NCBI RefSeq assembly: GCF_030817495.1
Contig: NZ_JAUSZK010000001.1
Span: 4,133,001-4,197,000 of the forward strand
Length of the DNA: 64,000 bases
Origin: Streptomyces sp. V3I7
GTDB taxonomy: Bacteria > Actinomycetota > Actinomycetes > Streptomycetales > Streptomycetaceae
Direction: 5' to 3'
Part shown: positions 42,455 through 50,585 of the stretch, piece after piece
Numbering within the stretch: position 1 is the first letter of the stretch
How the letters are laid out: every line of letters begins with the position of its first letter
Translations under genes and position numbers: made by a program
The notes under the pieces: generated by a model
What the model was told of the DNA's origin: nothing
Seen by the model: only the letters and a program-made list of their open reading frames with translations
The model's database searches: none

Positions 42455-44062
42455 TCAGTAGGTGGGCGGGAACATCTGGCGCAGCGCCCGCGTGTCCGGT
42501 ACGTCGGCGACCGCCTGGTCCAGGGCCGACTTCAGCCCCTCCTCGTAGCCGTCGGGCATGCGGAGCTTCGCGGATTCGGTCCAGGACAGTTCCCAGTGGG
42601 CCCAGCCGCGCTGTACCAGTTCGCCGGCGACCAGGCTGGACAGGGCCTTGCGGAGCACCGGGCGGGTGAACTCGCGGGTGGCACGGCCCGTCGCGGCCTC
42701 CGCATCCGCCTCCTCCGGTACGGGGAGCCGCTCCGCTATCTGCCACAGGCGGCCGGCCTCGATCGCGTCCAGGGCCGTGCTCAACGAGCCGTCGCCGCCC
42801 TGCACTTCACGTACGGCCTGCCGGAACGGCTCGGCGGACGCGTCCGCGTACTGGGCCATCGACTCGTGCACGAGGTGCTGCCAGTCCGGGGCCCGTCGCA
42901 GCTGCCGTGCCGCGGGGGTCAGGGCCGCGTGCTCGAGTTCGGCGAAGAGGCGGGCCGGGTCGCTGAGCAGGGCCAGGGAGGGGCGGGCGCCGGCCAGGGA
43001 TCGTCCGTCGTAGGGCAGTTGCTCGATGCGGGCGACGCGGTCGGCGATCGGCGGGTGGGAGTCGTAGGGGGAGGGTTCCTCCTCGGGCATGGACCTGCGC
43101 ATCTCCGCGAGCTCTCCGGCCCGCCCGACGAGGAGGTGGCGCAGGCCACCGAAGACCTCTCCGGGAGGCGGCAGCAGGCCGGCTCCGGTGCCGAGAGTCG
43201 CGTACGACTGCATGTAGAAGCCGAACGCCGCGTCGAGTACGGGGATCTCGCGGAGCGCCGATGACGTGGCGTCGCGGCCCGTTATCCGGGCCGCCGTGAG
43301 GTCGGCGGCGTACTCCTGCCGGCGCATGGTGCCGAGCATGCAGCGGATGTAGAGGTGGCCGTACGCCTTGAAGGGCAGCGCCGCGAGCCGGTAGCTCAGT
43401 CCCGCGAAACCGGTGTCGACCTCTCGGGCCTCCTCGCCGTCTCGGGAGGCCCGCGCGGCTTCCTTCTTCTCCAGTCGGGCCCGCTCCTTGGCGGCCTTCT
43501 TGTCCGCGCGCTCGTGGAGCGCGGCGACGGTGCGGGTCACCTGGGTCCAGCCGCGCCGGTTGATCGCGGAGAGGCGGGTGTCGTGGTTGCTGTAGTGGCC
43601 GAACTCGTGGGCCAGGACCGCCATCAGCTGCGGCTCGCTGAGGCCGGTCATGAGGGGGAGGCCGATCAGCAGTCGGCGCTTGCCGGGGCGCAGCCCCAGC
43701 AGCCGGGCCTCCTCCGAGACGGCCGCGTTCACCTCCCCGACGAGACGGATCTCGTCGGGCGCGTGGGTCCCCGTCTGCTCGGCCAGCGAGCGGACGACGG
43801 CCCACAGCGACGGCTCCTGCTGCTCGGTCACCGGCACCCCGTCCGGGCCGTCGCCCTGCGGCGCGCGCAACGTGAACATGCCCTGCACGATGGGGATCGC
43901 GAGGAGCGCGGACAGGATCCAGATCTTGAGGCCAGCGGCGCCGGCGGTGTGCTGCGAGGCGGTCCAGTCGATGGCGACGAGCGCGCCGAGCAGGATGAAG
44001 CCGAGCAAATAGAAACCGGCGAGGAGAACGAGGGCGCGCGTGGCGCGCAGGGTGGCTCCCAT
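42455..44062 (-). CDS. M48-family membrane metalloprotease
   Basis: A 535-residue protease of the HtpX/Ste24 superfamily. Two N-terminal helices (LVLLAGFYLLGFILLGALVA; IWILSALLAIPIVQGMF) precede the zinc-protease domain with HEFGH at residues 152-156; the third ligand is the Glu in RRQEYAADLTAAR. A ~200-residue C-terminal part is soluble and helical. Relatives take part in membrane-protein quality control, but the target here is unknown. ATG 44062 begins just before the first helix; farther upstream the frame has no family features. Confidence 0.85.
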   Translation of the reverse strand: MGATLRATRALVLLAGFYLLGFILLGALVAIDWTASQHTAGAAGLKIWILSALLAIPIVQGMFTLRAPQGDGPDGVPVTEQQEPSLWAVVRSLAEQTGTHAPDEIRLVGEVNAAVSEEARLLGLRPGKRRLLIGLPLMTGLSEPQLMAVLAHEFGHYSNHDTRLSAINRRGWTQVTRTVAALHERADKKAAKERARLEKKEAARASRDGEEAREVDTGFAGLSYRLAALPFKAYGHLYIRCMLGTMRRQEYAADLTAARITGRDATSSALREIPVLDAAFGFYMQSYATLGTGAGLLPPPGEVFGGLRHLLVGRAGELAEMRRSMPEEEPSPYDSHPPIADRVARIEQLPYDGRSLAGARPSLALLSDPARLFAELEHAALTPAARQLRRAPDWQHLVHESMAQYADASAEPFRQAVREVQGGDGSLSTALDAIEAGRLWQIAERLPVPEEADAEAATGRATREFTRPVLRKALSSLVAGELVQRGWAHWELSWTESAKLRMPDGYEEGLKSALDQAVADVPDTRALRQMFPPTY

Positions 44063-44399
44063 AACAGGTGAAATTCCCCCGGGAATGGATATGTGTGGTG
44101 GTGGCGTGAGGGCGCGCGAGTATGCAACACGGGTGGTCGCGGCGGCAAGCGTCTTCGCATAGTGGGGGATATATGGATATCGGGTGCGGTGTGGAGGCGG
44201 GTCGGCTGGGGTGGATCGACTGGTCGGTGAAAGAACTGGTCGGAGTGAGCGCTGATTTGACTGGCATCGCGTAAGGGAGGTTTCCGCTCCCGATGAGGGC
44301 GAGATCACGGCATCACGTTCAGTGAGCCAGTGAGCCAGTGAGCCAGTGAGTCACGGCGGACGCCACGGCAGTTGGCCTGATCAGGGATACCCTCGGGCG
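44063..44399. promoter_or_regulatory. Divergent intergenic region with an 8-bp tandem repeat
   Basis: This 337-base space holds the promoters of the M48 protease (minus) and the TPR gene (plus). It is less GC-rich near 44150-44190 (atatatggatatcgg). The only structured element I see is four copies of AGTGAGCC at 44321-44352, the last copy with one change. Confidence 0.6.
44321..44352 (+). repeat. Four 8-bp tandem repeats (AGTGAGCC)
   Basis: Three identical AGTGAGCC units and one AGTGAGTC, ending ~50 bases before the TPR gene start. They could be a slippage-prone tract or protein-binding sites. Confidence 0.85.
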
Positions 44400-45383
44400 A
44401 TGTCGAATCGGGCGGTAGTAGCTGGAGTAGGTCTCGCGCGGGTGATGGCGCACTGTGGGGGCAGCCCAGCGGCAGCCGTCCACTATCTGGCGGGTGCCAT
44501 CGCCTCCGCGCCTGAGAACCCCGAGCCCTATACGGTTCTTGCCGAGTTGTGGGCGGACAGAAGGTTGGAGCTGGCGGAGGTCGTTGAGGACGCCGGCTCG
44601 TTGAGGGCGGTGCTGGCTCAGTCGTACATCCGCTTCCTTGAAAACGACATGGATCGTGCGGCGCTGGCGATCGGATCGGTCACGGGTGTGCAACCCGATA
44701 TCGCATGGGCTGACGCCCCATGGTTCAGCGATGAACGCTTTCTCGGTGCGGTGAGTGCCGATGCGCTGGCGGAGGCCGTTATGCGGACGGTGGACTACGG
44801 CCATGTACTGGACACCGACAGCGTGCGGGAACGGTTCCGGGCCTGGTTCCACGCCATCGACGTGGTCTCCGCCCGCCAGCCGTTGCCGGAGGCGTTGGCC
44901 AAGATGGCAATCTTTCTGCGGACTTGCGGACTCATTGACGCCTCCTTTGCCCTCTGTGAACAGGCGGACTCCGTCGAGCGGATCATGCTGACGGAAGTCG
45001 TGCGAGCGGGCACGTGGCGCAAGCTGGGTGATCCTGAACAGACCGCGGCTGCATTCGAGCGCGCTCTTGCCCTGGACCCGGCCAACTGGTCGCTCTATCT
45101 CGACCTGGCCGACGTGCGCGCCGGGCAGGGCGACTTCGCGGCCGCGGTCCGGCTGACCGATCAGGGGCTGAAGCACGAGCCGACTGAGCTCACCCTTCGC
45201 GCGGCTGGGGCCGCCTACAGAGCACGCCTCACCGGCTCACCTGCCGCACTGAGCGAACTCATCGATCTGGCGCCACATCTGCCGAACGACTCGTACCGGG
45301 ACCTGCTGATCGATCACGCGTGTGCGGGGCCTGCCCTGCCGGCCGAGCTCGTGGATGCGGCCCGCCGCATTCGGCACGGCTGA
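44400..45383 (+). CDS. Tetratricopeptide-repeat protein
   Basis: A 327-residue soluble protein with TPR-like helix pairs at the N-terminus (AAAVHYLAGAIASAPENPEP) and C-terminus (AAAFERALALDPANWSLYLD, then FAAAVRLTDQGLKHEPTELT). The middle ~130 residues have no repeat I can assign. It probably acts as a protein-protein scaffold. The partner is unknown, and the neighbouring genes are fragments. Confidence 0.75.
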   Translation: MSNRAVVAGVGLARVMAHCGGSPAAAVHYLAGAIASAPENPEPYTVLAELWADRRLELAEVVEDAGSLRAVLAQSYIRFLENDMDRAALAIGSVTGVQPDIAWADAPWFSDERFLGAVSADALAEAVMRTVDYGHVLDTDSVRERFRAWFHAIDVVSARQPLPEALAKMAIFLRTCGLIDASFALCEQADSVERIMLTEVVRAGTWRKLGDPEQTAAAFERALALDPANWSLYLDLADVRAGQGDFAAAVRLTDQGLKHEPTELTLRAAGAAYRARLTGSPAALSELIDLAPHLPNDSYRDLLIDHACAGPALPAELVDAARRIRHG

Positions 45384-45397
45384 GGCTTCGCGCCTCG

Positions 45398-45508
45398 ATG
45401 AGTAGCAACATGAGGCACTTCGAGATCGACCTCGTCACTGATGTCGAGGGGGACGTCGTGTCCGACGCGGTGGCGGACGCCCTGGACATCTTCAACACCA
45501 TTCCGTAG
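45398..45508 (+). pseudogene. Short gene fragment cut at a junction
   Basis: Codons from ATG 45398 read MSSNMRHFEIDLVTDVEGDV and stop after 36 residues, just where an oppositely oriented HTH gene fragment begins. The amphipathic strand-helix pattern looks like the start of a real protein, but no family is recognisable. It may simply be a 3'-truncated gene. Confidence 0.35.
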
Positions 45509-45666
45509 TACGTGTCCAGCGCCTGTACGACCTCAGGGCCGCCCAGCGTCTGCCCGCTCTCCATCTTGCCGAACTGGGACGGGTCCCATCCCACCGCCTT
45601 CGCGAGCTCCCGCAGGCTCAAGCTTCGTTCGGTGCGCAGCAACCGCAGTTCCTCCGCGAAGCGGCG
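45502..45666 (-). pseudogene. XRE-HTH regulator fragment
   Basis: On the minus strand this stretch encodes RRRFAEELRLLRTERSLSLR and then WDPSQFGKMESGQTLGGPEV to LDTYYG, the N-terminal HTH of a common Streptomyces XRE regulator. Homology stops at LDTYYG, where full proteins continue for ~100-150 residues, and no clear start precedes it. It is a relic. Confidence 0.6.
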
Positions 45667-45768
45667 GCGAGGTTCTTGGCTTCGTCCGGGGGGCGAGAGG
45701 GCGGTGGCTCGGTGACTCGCTGTGCTACCTCGTACGGCGCCCCCGTCGGCGTCGAGGACGAGCCGACG

Positions 45769-45870
45769 ATGGAACCCGAACCCGAACGCGGCCCCTGCGG
45801 GCACTGGCAGAGCGAGGAGCGCGAGGGCAAGACGCATTGCCGGGACTGTCATCGGCAGCTCTACCTGTGA
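45769..45870 (+). CDS. Tiny zinc-ribbon-like protein
   Basis: A 33-residue frame, MEPEPERGPCGHWQSEEREG followed by KTHCRDCHRQLYL. The two Cys/His pairs (CGH and CRDC) suggest a small zinc knuckle. It overlaps nothing functional and lies ~170 bases before a HTH protein that also ends with a Cys-based zinc motif. Its small size makes the call tentative; an in-frame GTG upstream would add ~7 residues. Confidence 0.4.
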   Translation: MEPEPERGPCGHWQSEEREGKTHCRDCHRQLYL

Positions 45871-46038
45871 TGGATGAGTGTCACTCGAAGTGACCGTGCG
45901 TGTACGCAAGTTGCGGTACGGTGTGCGCGACAGCTTGCTTCATATGTCCGCAGTGCGCGGGACGTGAAGCGGCCCCCGACGCTGGCTGCAACCGGCGGCG
46001 AGGGCCTTCATCACCAGTGGAAGAACGGTCCACCGAAA

Positions 46039-46998
46039 ATGCTCCGTCATGCTATCGCGCCTGCCCGTCACTTCTCCCAGGTGCCGAACGACATCATTCG
46101 CCATCCCCGGCTCTCCTCCGACGCCGTACGGCTGCTGACCTGGCAGTTGTCGCTCCCGGCGAAAGCCAAGGAATCCCTGTCGCGAACCGCCGAGCGTGCC
46201 CGGATCGGCAAGTGCGCCTTCGGCCGGGCCAAGCGTGAGCTGAAGGCCGAGGGTTACCTGCACGAGTGGCGGGAGCAGGGGGTGCGGGGCTTGTGGGCGA
46301 CCGTGCAGCTTGTCTCGAACATGCCGCTGTCGGCCGAGGAGGCGGCGGCTGTGCGCGCCTCGGGGGTTCAGGAGGTGGTGTCCGTGTCGGCGGCTGTTCC
46401 GGCGGACGAGTTTCCGACCGTCGGTGAGCCGGTTGGTCGGGTCGTCGGTCGTCATCCAGAGAAACCCGTTCGGGAGAACACCTCCCTCCCTCCGGCCACC
46501 GTCTCCGTCTCCGAGGAGCAGCACCTCGCGAGCGCTCGCCAAGTCGTCGAGTCACTCGGTGACTTGGACTCGCGGCTGCGCATGCCGCGCGGCATGTTCC
46601 CGCAGCTCGCCGCGCTCGTGGCGGAGTGGCTGGCGAGCGGGCATACGGCAGCCGATGTTCGGGAGCAGGTCCGGCGGGCGTTGCCCGGGCGGGAACGGAG
46701 GATTCATCGGCCTGGGGGACTGGTGCGGTACGTCCTGCGTGAGGTCCCGCCTCCGCCCCCAGTTCCAGCCCCAGCCCCGACGTCGCCGCGACTGCCCCGC
46801 GTCGCCCAGATGCGGGAGTGCGAGAGCGGGCGCCATACCCAACCGCTCCTCTTCCAGCCGGTCGAGGACGAGGTCCTGTGCCGAGGCTGCCGTACCGCCC
46901 GAGCTGGGGAGAGCTCAAGCAGCGGTGCCGGGGGCAACGTCACCGTGCGAGGCGCGGCGGCTGCCCGCGCCGCGCTGCGGGAGGCGATGGCCCTGTGA
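46039..46998 (+). CDS. Helix-turn-helix protein with C-terminal zinc-type motif
   Basis: A 319-residue protein of a family widespread in Streptomyces. The N-terminus holds a winged HTH similar to replication-initiator or phage-type DNA-binding domains (HFSQVPNDIIRHPRLSSDAV, then ESLSRTAERARIGKCAFGRA). A Pro-rich linker leads to CESGRHTQPL...CRGC, a probable zinc-binding pair near residue 280. The biological role is unknown. ATG 46039 was chosen at the start of the conserved part, but the ribosome-binding site is weak and an earlier start in the same frame is possible. The VapB-like gene follows after 44 bases. Confidence 0.7.
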   Translation: MLRHAIAPARHFSQVPNDIIRHPRLSSDAVRLLTWQLSLPAKAKESLSRTAERARIGKCAFGRAKRELKAEGYLHEWREQGVRGLWATVQLVSNMPLSAEEAAAVRASGVQEVVSVSAAVPADEFPTVGEPVGRVVGRHPEKPVRENTSLPPATVSVSEEQHLASARQVVESLGDLDSRLRMPRGMFPQLAALVAEWLASGHTAADVREQVRRALPGRERRIHRPGGLVRYVLREVPPPPPVPAPAPTSPRLPRVAQMRECESGRHTQPLLFQPVEDEVLCRGCRTARAGESSSSGAGGNVTVRGAAAARAALREAMAL

Positions 46999-47016
46999 AT
47001 GACTCACAGGCGGGGC

Positions 47017-47033
47017 GTAATACGGCGTGTTAC
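47017..47033. promoter_or_regulatory. Near-perfect 17-bp palindrome before the antitoxin gene
   Basis: GTAATACGGCGTGTTAC is symmetric except for one mismatched position pair and the centre, and it ends 10 bases before the antitoxin ATG. Autoregulated vapBC promoters carry such operators, so this is a candidate binding site of the antitoxin. Confidence 0.5.
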
Positions 47034-47042
47034 CTTCGGGGT

Positions 47043-47357
47043 ATGGCGAAGACCCGCATCTCCATCAGTCTCGATCCCGGCGACGCCGAACTCATCCGTG
47101 CGGTCGCGGCGGAGAACGGCCTCGACGTGTCGGCGTTTTTGGTCATGGCGGGCCGCAAGGAGGCAGTGCGGTTGGCGCGTCTTGCGGAGTCGTTCGGGGA
47201 GCTCGACGCCGCGATCGAGGCGGCCGAGGCAGAGGCCGACGAACTCGACTGGCCGCCGGAGGGCGACGTGAACGAGGCCGAGGCCGCCCGGATCCGGGCG
47301 GAGATCGCGGGCGCCCGTGCGGAGTCCGCCGCGCGCCGACGCGGAGCAGTCGCGTGA
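47043..47357 (+). CDS. VapB-like ribbon-helix-helix antitoxin
   Basis: A 104-residue protein. The N-terminus AKTRISISLDPGDAELIRAV and AENGLDVSAFLVMAG form a ribbon-helix-helix DNA-binding domain. The acidic C-terminal half (ELDAAIEAAEAEADELDWPP) is likely disordered and should bind the toxin. Its stop overlaps the GTG of the PIN-domain gene (GTGA), the usual layout of a type II module. A palindrome just upstream probably allows autoregulation. Confidence 0.75.
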   Translation: MAKTRISISLDPGDAELIRAVAAENGLDVSAFLVMAGRKEAVRLARLAESFGELDAAIEAAEAEADELDWPPEGDVNEAEAARIRAEIAGARAESAARRRGAVA

Positions 47358-47803
47358 ACCTGGGCTGTCCGACGTGTCCCGACCTCGACTCCCTCGGCGA
47401 CGTCGTCTACGACACCGGCATGCTGATCGCGCTCGCGGAGAAGAAGCCGGGGCAGAGCGTGGTCCGGCACCGTGAGTTCGGGAGGAAGGGTCTCCCCGTC
47501 GTTCCGGCGCCTGTCGTCGCCCAGGCGTGGCGCGGTGGCGCGAGTCAGGCACGCCTCGCGCGGGCGCTCAAGGAGTGTGCCGTGGTGTGCTGCTACACCG
47601 AGAGGGAGTGGCGACGCGTAGGGGAGCTCATCGGCCGTGCGGAGCTGCCCGCCAAGAAGCGCCCCGACCCGGTGGACGGACTCGTGGCGCTCACTGCTTT
47701 GCAGATCGGGGCAGCGCTGGTCGCGACGTCCGACCCCGATGACATCGCTGCGTACCTGGCGCAGATGCCCGGAGGGCACTCGGTGATCCCGGTTCGTGTC
47801 TGA
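47354..47803 (+). CDS. VapC-like PIN-domain toxin
   Basis: A 149-residue putative ribonuclease. PIN-domain acidic residues are seen in VVYDTGMLIALAEKK (first Asp), KRPDPVDGLVALTALQ (middle Asp) and VATSDPDDIAAY (C-terminal Asp pair). Members cut tRNA or rRNA when freed from the antitoxin. The N-terminus carries an extra ~18 residues with CPTCPD before the domain. It is translationally coupled to the RHH gene. Confidence 0.8.
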   Translation: MNLGCPTCPDLDSLGDVVYDTGMLIALAEKKPGQSVVRHREFGRKGLPVVPAPVVAQAWRGGASQARLARALKECAVVCCYTEREWRRVGELIGRAELPAKKRPDPVDGLVALTALQIGAALVATSDPDDIAAYLAQMPGGHSVIPVRV

Positions 47804-47872
47804 AGGGTCTGAACGGCGTCGTCCAGGTCAGCCCGCGGGGCGACGCGGCGGCAGGGGGCGGACACTGGAGGC

Positions 47873-48823
47873 GTGGTCACCGCGCACGGGTCGGTCCGGA
47901 CGCGCCACGGCACGTACGCCACGGAGCGTACGTACCGCACGCACGGCACCCTTGATCCCGCACCGCCTCCCGTCGGCGGGATGCTGTGGCACCTTGCCGG
48001 GGAGGTCAGGGCCGTGCTGGCGCTGCCTGCCGCGCTGGCCATGCAGGTCGCGCATCCCGCGGTGGGCGCCGGTGTGGACGATCACTCCGTCTTCCGTACC
48101 GACCCCTGGGGGCGTGCCATACGCTCCGTGGCCTCCACTCAGCTGTGGGTGTACGGCGGGGAGGCCGCGCTCGAAGAGGGGCGCCGGCTGCGGAGGCTCC
48201 ACCGGCACATCAACGGCACCGACGCCCACGGCCGCCCGTACCGCGCGCTCGACCCCGCCACCTACGCCTGGGTCCACGCGACCGGCTTTCCCGGCTACCG
48301 GTACGCCCAGTGCGTGATGGGCACCCGCCCGTTCACCGAGGCCGAGGAGCGGCAGCTGTACGCGGAGTGGCTGTGCGTCGGACGGGTGCTGGGGATCGAC
48401 GACCGTGACATGCCGCAGACGGTCGAGGAGTTCTGGCCGTACTACCGCGGCGTGCTGCGGGACGAGATCGAAGCGACGGTCGTGGTACGGGAGTTGGTCT
48501 CGACCGACGTGGATGTGCCGCCTCCGCCCGGCCGCGCCGCGTGGATGCGGATGCTGCGGCTCGTCTGGCCGGCGCTCGTGCCGCCCCTGTTGCGGGCTCG
48601 GCGCTTCCTGACGATCGGGCTGATGCCGCCCGACGCCCGCGAGGCCATCGGGCTGGAGTGGACCGTCCGACAGGAGCGCGCGCTGCGGCGGTTCGGGCGG
48701 ATCGTGCGGGTGGTGGTGCCGTTGCTGCCGGAGCGGCTGCGGTATCTGCCGTACGCCCGGAGGGCCCGCCGCGCCCATCACGTAAGTCCCGGTTCGTCCC
48801 TTCGCTCGCGGTCGCGTCGGTGA
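47873..48823 (+). CDS. MpaB-type oxygenase (DUF2236)
   Basis: A 316-residue member of the DUF2236/latex-clearing-protein-related family, haem-binding oxygenases in characterised cases. Seen are GEVRAVLALPAALAMQVAHP near the N-terminus, the conserved VHATGFPGYRYAQ region and EEFWPYYRGVL. The His residues of MQVAHP and VHATG are candidate haem ligands. The GTG start at 47873 lies 69 bases after the toxin gene. The substrate is unknown. Confidence 0.78.
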   Translation: MVTAHGSVRTRHGTYATERTYRTHGTLDPAPPPVGGMLWHLAGEVRAVLALPAALAMQVAHPAVGAGVDDHSVFRTDPWGRAIRSVASTQLWVYGGEAALEEGRRLRRLHRHINGTDAHGRPYRALDPATYAWVHATGFPGYRYAQCVMGTRPFTEAEERQLYAEWLCVGRVLGIDDRDMPQTVEEFWPYYRGVLRDEIEATVVVRELVSTDVDVPPPPGRAAWMRMLRLVWPALVPPLLRARRFLTIGLMPPDAREAIGLEWTVRQERALRRFGRIVRVVVPLLPERLRYLPYARRARRAHHVSPGSSLRSRSRR

Positions 48824-48878
48824 CTGCTGTATAACCGGGCGGCCATCGAACTCCCGGTCTCGGTCGAAGGGTTGCTGC

Positions 48879-49811
48879 GTGCTGTCCCGAATACGTCCCC
48901 GCTCGCGCGGGTGTCGCGCTGTCACCGCCGTTCTGGTCGCGGGTGCCGTGGTCGCGGCTGCCGGTTGTGCTCCGGATCAGGGGAAGCGGGAGCCTGTCGG
49001 GCGTCACGTCTCCTCGAAGGCCGCGCCGGCTCCGTCCGAGTCGAGTGGTGCGTCGCGCTCCGGGGCCGAGTCCGCGCCGGAGCCCAGGACCGCCGCGCAG
49101 TTCGTCGGGCGGGCTCGGCAGGCCATGGGGGGCGTGCAAGGGTGGACGTTCTCCGTGCGCGGCAGCGAGTCCGCTGTCATGCAGGGGCGGGCGCCGTCCG
49201 GAGCCACGTACGCCGCGACCGTGCACCGCACCACCAGCCCCAAGGCGCTTCAGCAGAACGGCACGATCACCTCCAGCAAAGGCGAACGCAAGCCCGAGGC
49301 GGTGTACGTCGTCGGCGGTACGGGTTACGTCAAGAAGGGCGCCGAGGCGTGGGAGAAGGGGCCGCTGTCCGACCCTGACATCGCCGACTCCCTCGAGGAT
49401 CCCGTGGCCGAGCTGGACGCGCTCCGGACGTACGCCAAGAGTGCCAAAGTGAGTCGTACGGGGTCCGGGGGCCGGAGTGTGCAGCTTCAAGTGAGCGCCA
49501 CTGGGTGGCAGTTGTCCGCCGCTCGCAGCCGTCCCGCGTTGAAGATCCCGGTGCGGGAGATCGGGTCCACGCTGGCTCAGTTGCGCGGGGCGGGGGTGAC
49601 GGCGACGGACGGGCAGATCACGCTCAAGAGCTTCACCGACACGTGGGTGCTCGACGCGGAGCACGGCTATCGGCTCGCGTCGCACCGCTACGCGTTCGCG
49701 TTCCTGATCCCGTTCCGGGGTGGGGACATCACCGTCAGCCAGGAGGTGCGGGCCGACAACCGCGGGATGTTCAGCGGGAGTGTGGCCCTGCCGTCCGGCG
49801 CCCCGTCGTGA
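48879..49811 (+). CDS. Putative lipoprotein, LppX/LolA-like fold possible
   Basis: A 310-residue exported protein with a lipobox-type signal (AVLVAGAVVAAAGCAPD; Cys near residue 29). A Ser/Ala/Pro-rich spacer is followed by ~230 residues of alternating strands (KPEAVYVVGGTGYVKKGAEA, then AEHGYRLASHRYAF). This resembles actinobacterial lipid-binding lipoproteins, but that is only a structural guess. It is transcribed alone. Confidence 0.65.
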   Translation: MLSRIRPRSRGCRAVTAVLVAGAVVAAAGCAPDQGKREPVGRHVSSKAAPAPSESSGASRSGAESAPEPRTAAQFVGRARQAMGGVQGWTFSVRGSESAVMQGRAPSGATYAATVHRTTSPKALQQNGTITSSKGERKPEAVYVVGGTGYVKKGAEAWEKGPLSDPDIADSLEDPVAELDALRTYAKSAKVSRTGSGGRSVQLQVSATGWQLSAARSRPALKIPVREIGSTLAQLRGAGVTATDGQITLKSFTDTWVLDAEHGYRLASHRYAFAFLIPFRGGDITVSQEVRADNRGMFSGSVALPSGAPS

Positions 49812-49974
49812 AGTGACGTACGAAGTCCGGAAAGGTTGTACGTCCGCTGTGACTTTTCTGTGTGTTGATGGACACGCGTGTAACCCGTGACGCGCATGAC
49901 GCGGCATCCGCTTGGTCGGTGGGGAGAAGCGGAGTGCGCCCTTCCCGCCGGTCGAGGTGGAGGGGTGGGGTCCC

Positions 49975-50499
49975 ATGAATGGTGCTGTCGAGGAACACGT
50001 TCCGTGCGCGGGGGAGATGAGGTCGTACGCCGCGGCCTTCGTCGCGCGCGTCACCGCTCGCAACCGGCTGCCGTTGGACTACTCTGAACGCAGCCTGCGT
50101 GTCGTCGACTTCATGATCGACGGATTGCGTAAAGGCGGCGCCGACTGGGAGTTGGCGCACGACATCCTCGCCGGGCTCGGGGCGTACGTCGGCGAGGTGC
50201 TCGTGCGGCGTGCGGGAGCCGTGTGGGTGGACTTCGACGCCGATCAGCGCGCCTACTTCGGGCAGGTGGCCGGGGTGCGGATGCCGGACGGGCGGGTGTG
50301 GAACCCCCTCGGCAAGGTCCGCAACCGGTTCGAGGCCGGCGCGTCCGAGGACTCCCTGCAGCTCTTCTACCTCACGCTCCACGGACGCCCGCGCCGGGGT
50401 GTGCCCCGGTGCCGGCATCTTCCCGCATGTCAACGGGCGGGAGATGACGGCCGGTTGGATGTCAGTGCCCCGTGCCACGATGGATCGGATGACATGTAG
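49975..50499 (+). CDS. Conserved hypothetical protein with a foreign C-terminus
   Basis: Residues ~15-140 match the protein at 24403-24798 (RLPLDYSERSLRVVDFMIDG, then LAGLGAYVGEVLVRRAGAVW and MPDGRVWNPLGKVRNRF). The gene then runs on from about LHGRPRRGV into DNA that, in another frame, is a relic of the L,D-transpeptidase 3' end. The last ~35 residues (PRCRHLPACQRAGDDGRLDV...) are therefore an accidental tail. ATG 49975 has ggaggggtggg upstream. The function is unknown. Confidence 0.6.
   Translation: MNGAVEEHVPCAGEMRSYAAAFVARVTARNRLPLDYSERSLRVVDFMIDGLRKGGADWELAHDILAGLGAYVGEVLVRRAGAVWVDFDADQRAYFGQVAGVRMPDGRVWNPLGKVRNRFEAGASEDSLQLFYLTLHGRPRRGVPRCRHLPACQRAGDDGRLDVSAPCHDGSDDM
50408..50494 (+). 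pseudogene. Relic of the L,D-transpeptidase 3' end
   Basis: In the frame beginning at 50408 this reads GAGIFPHVNGREMTAGWMSV then PRATMDRMT. The truncated transpeptidase at 42164 reads GAGIFLHVNGSGATAGCVSV then PRATMDQIM. The nucleotide match is about 80% by eye. The catalytic Cys is changed to Trp, and the sequence is overlapped by the tail of the 49975 gene. Confidence 0.75.
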
Positions 50500-50585
50500 T
50501 CGGGCGGGGCGGTGAGCCCCGGTGTTGTGACACTGCCGTGACGCACGGCGCTGATGAAGGCAGAGGGCGGGGGCACGGGCGAAGC

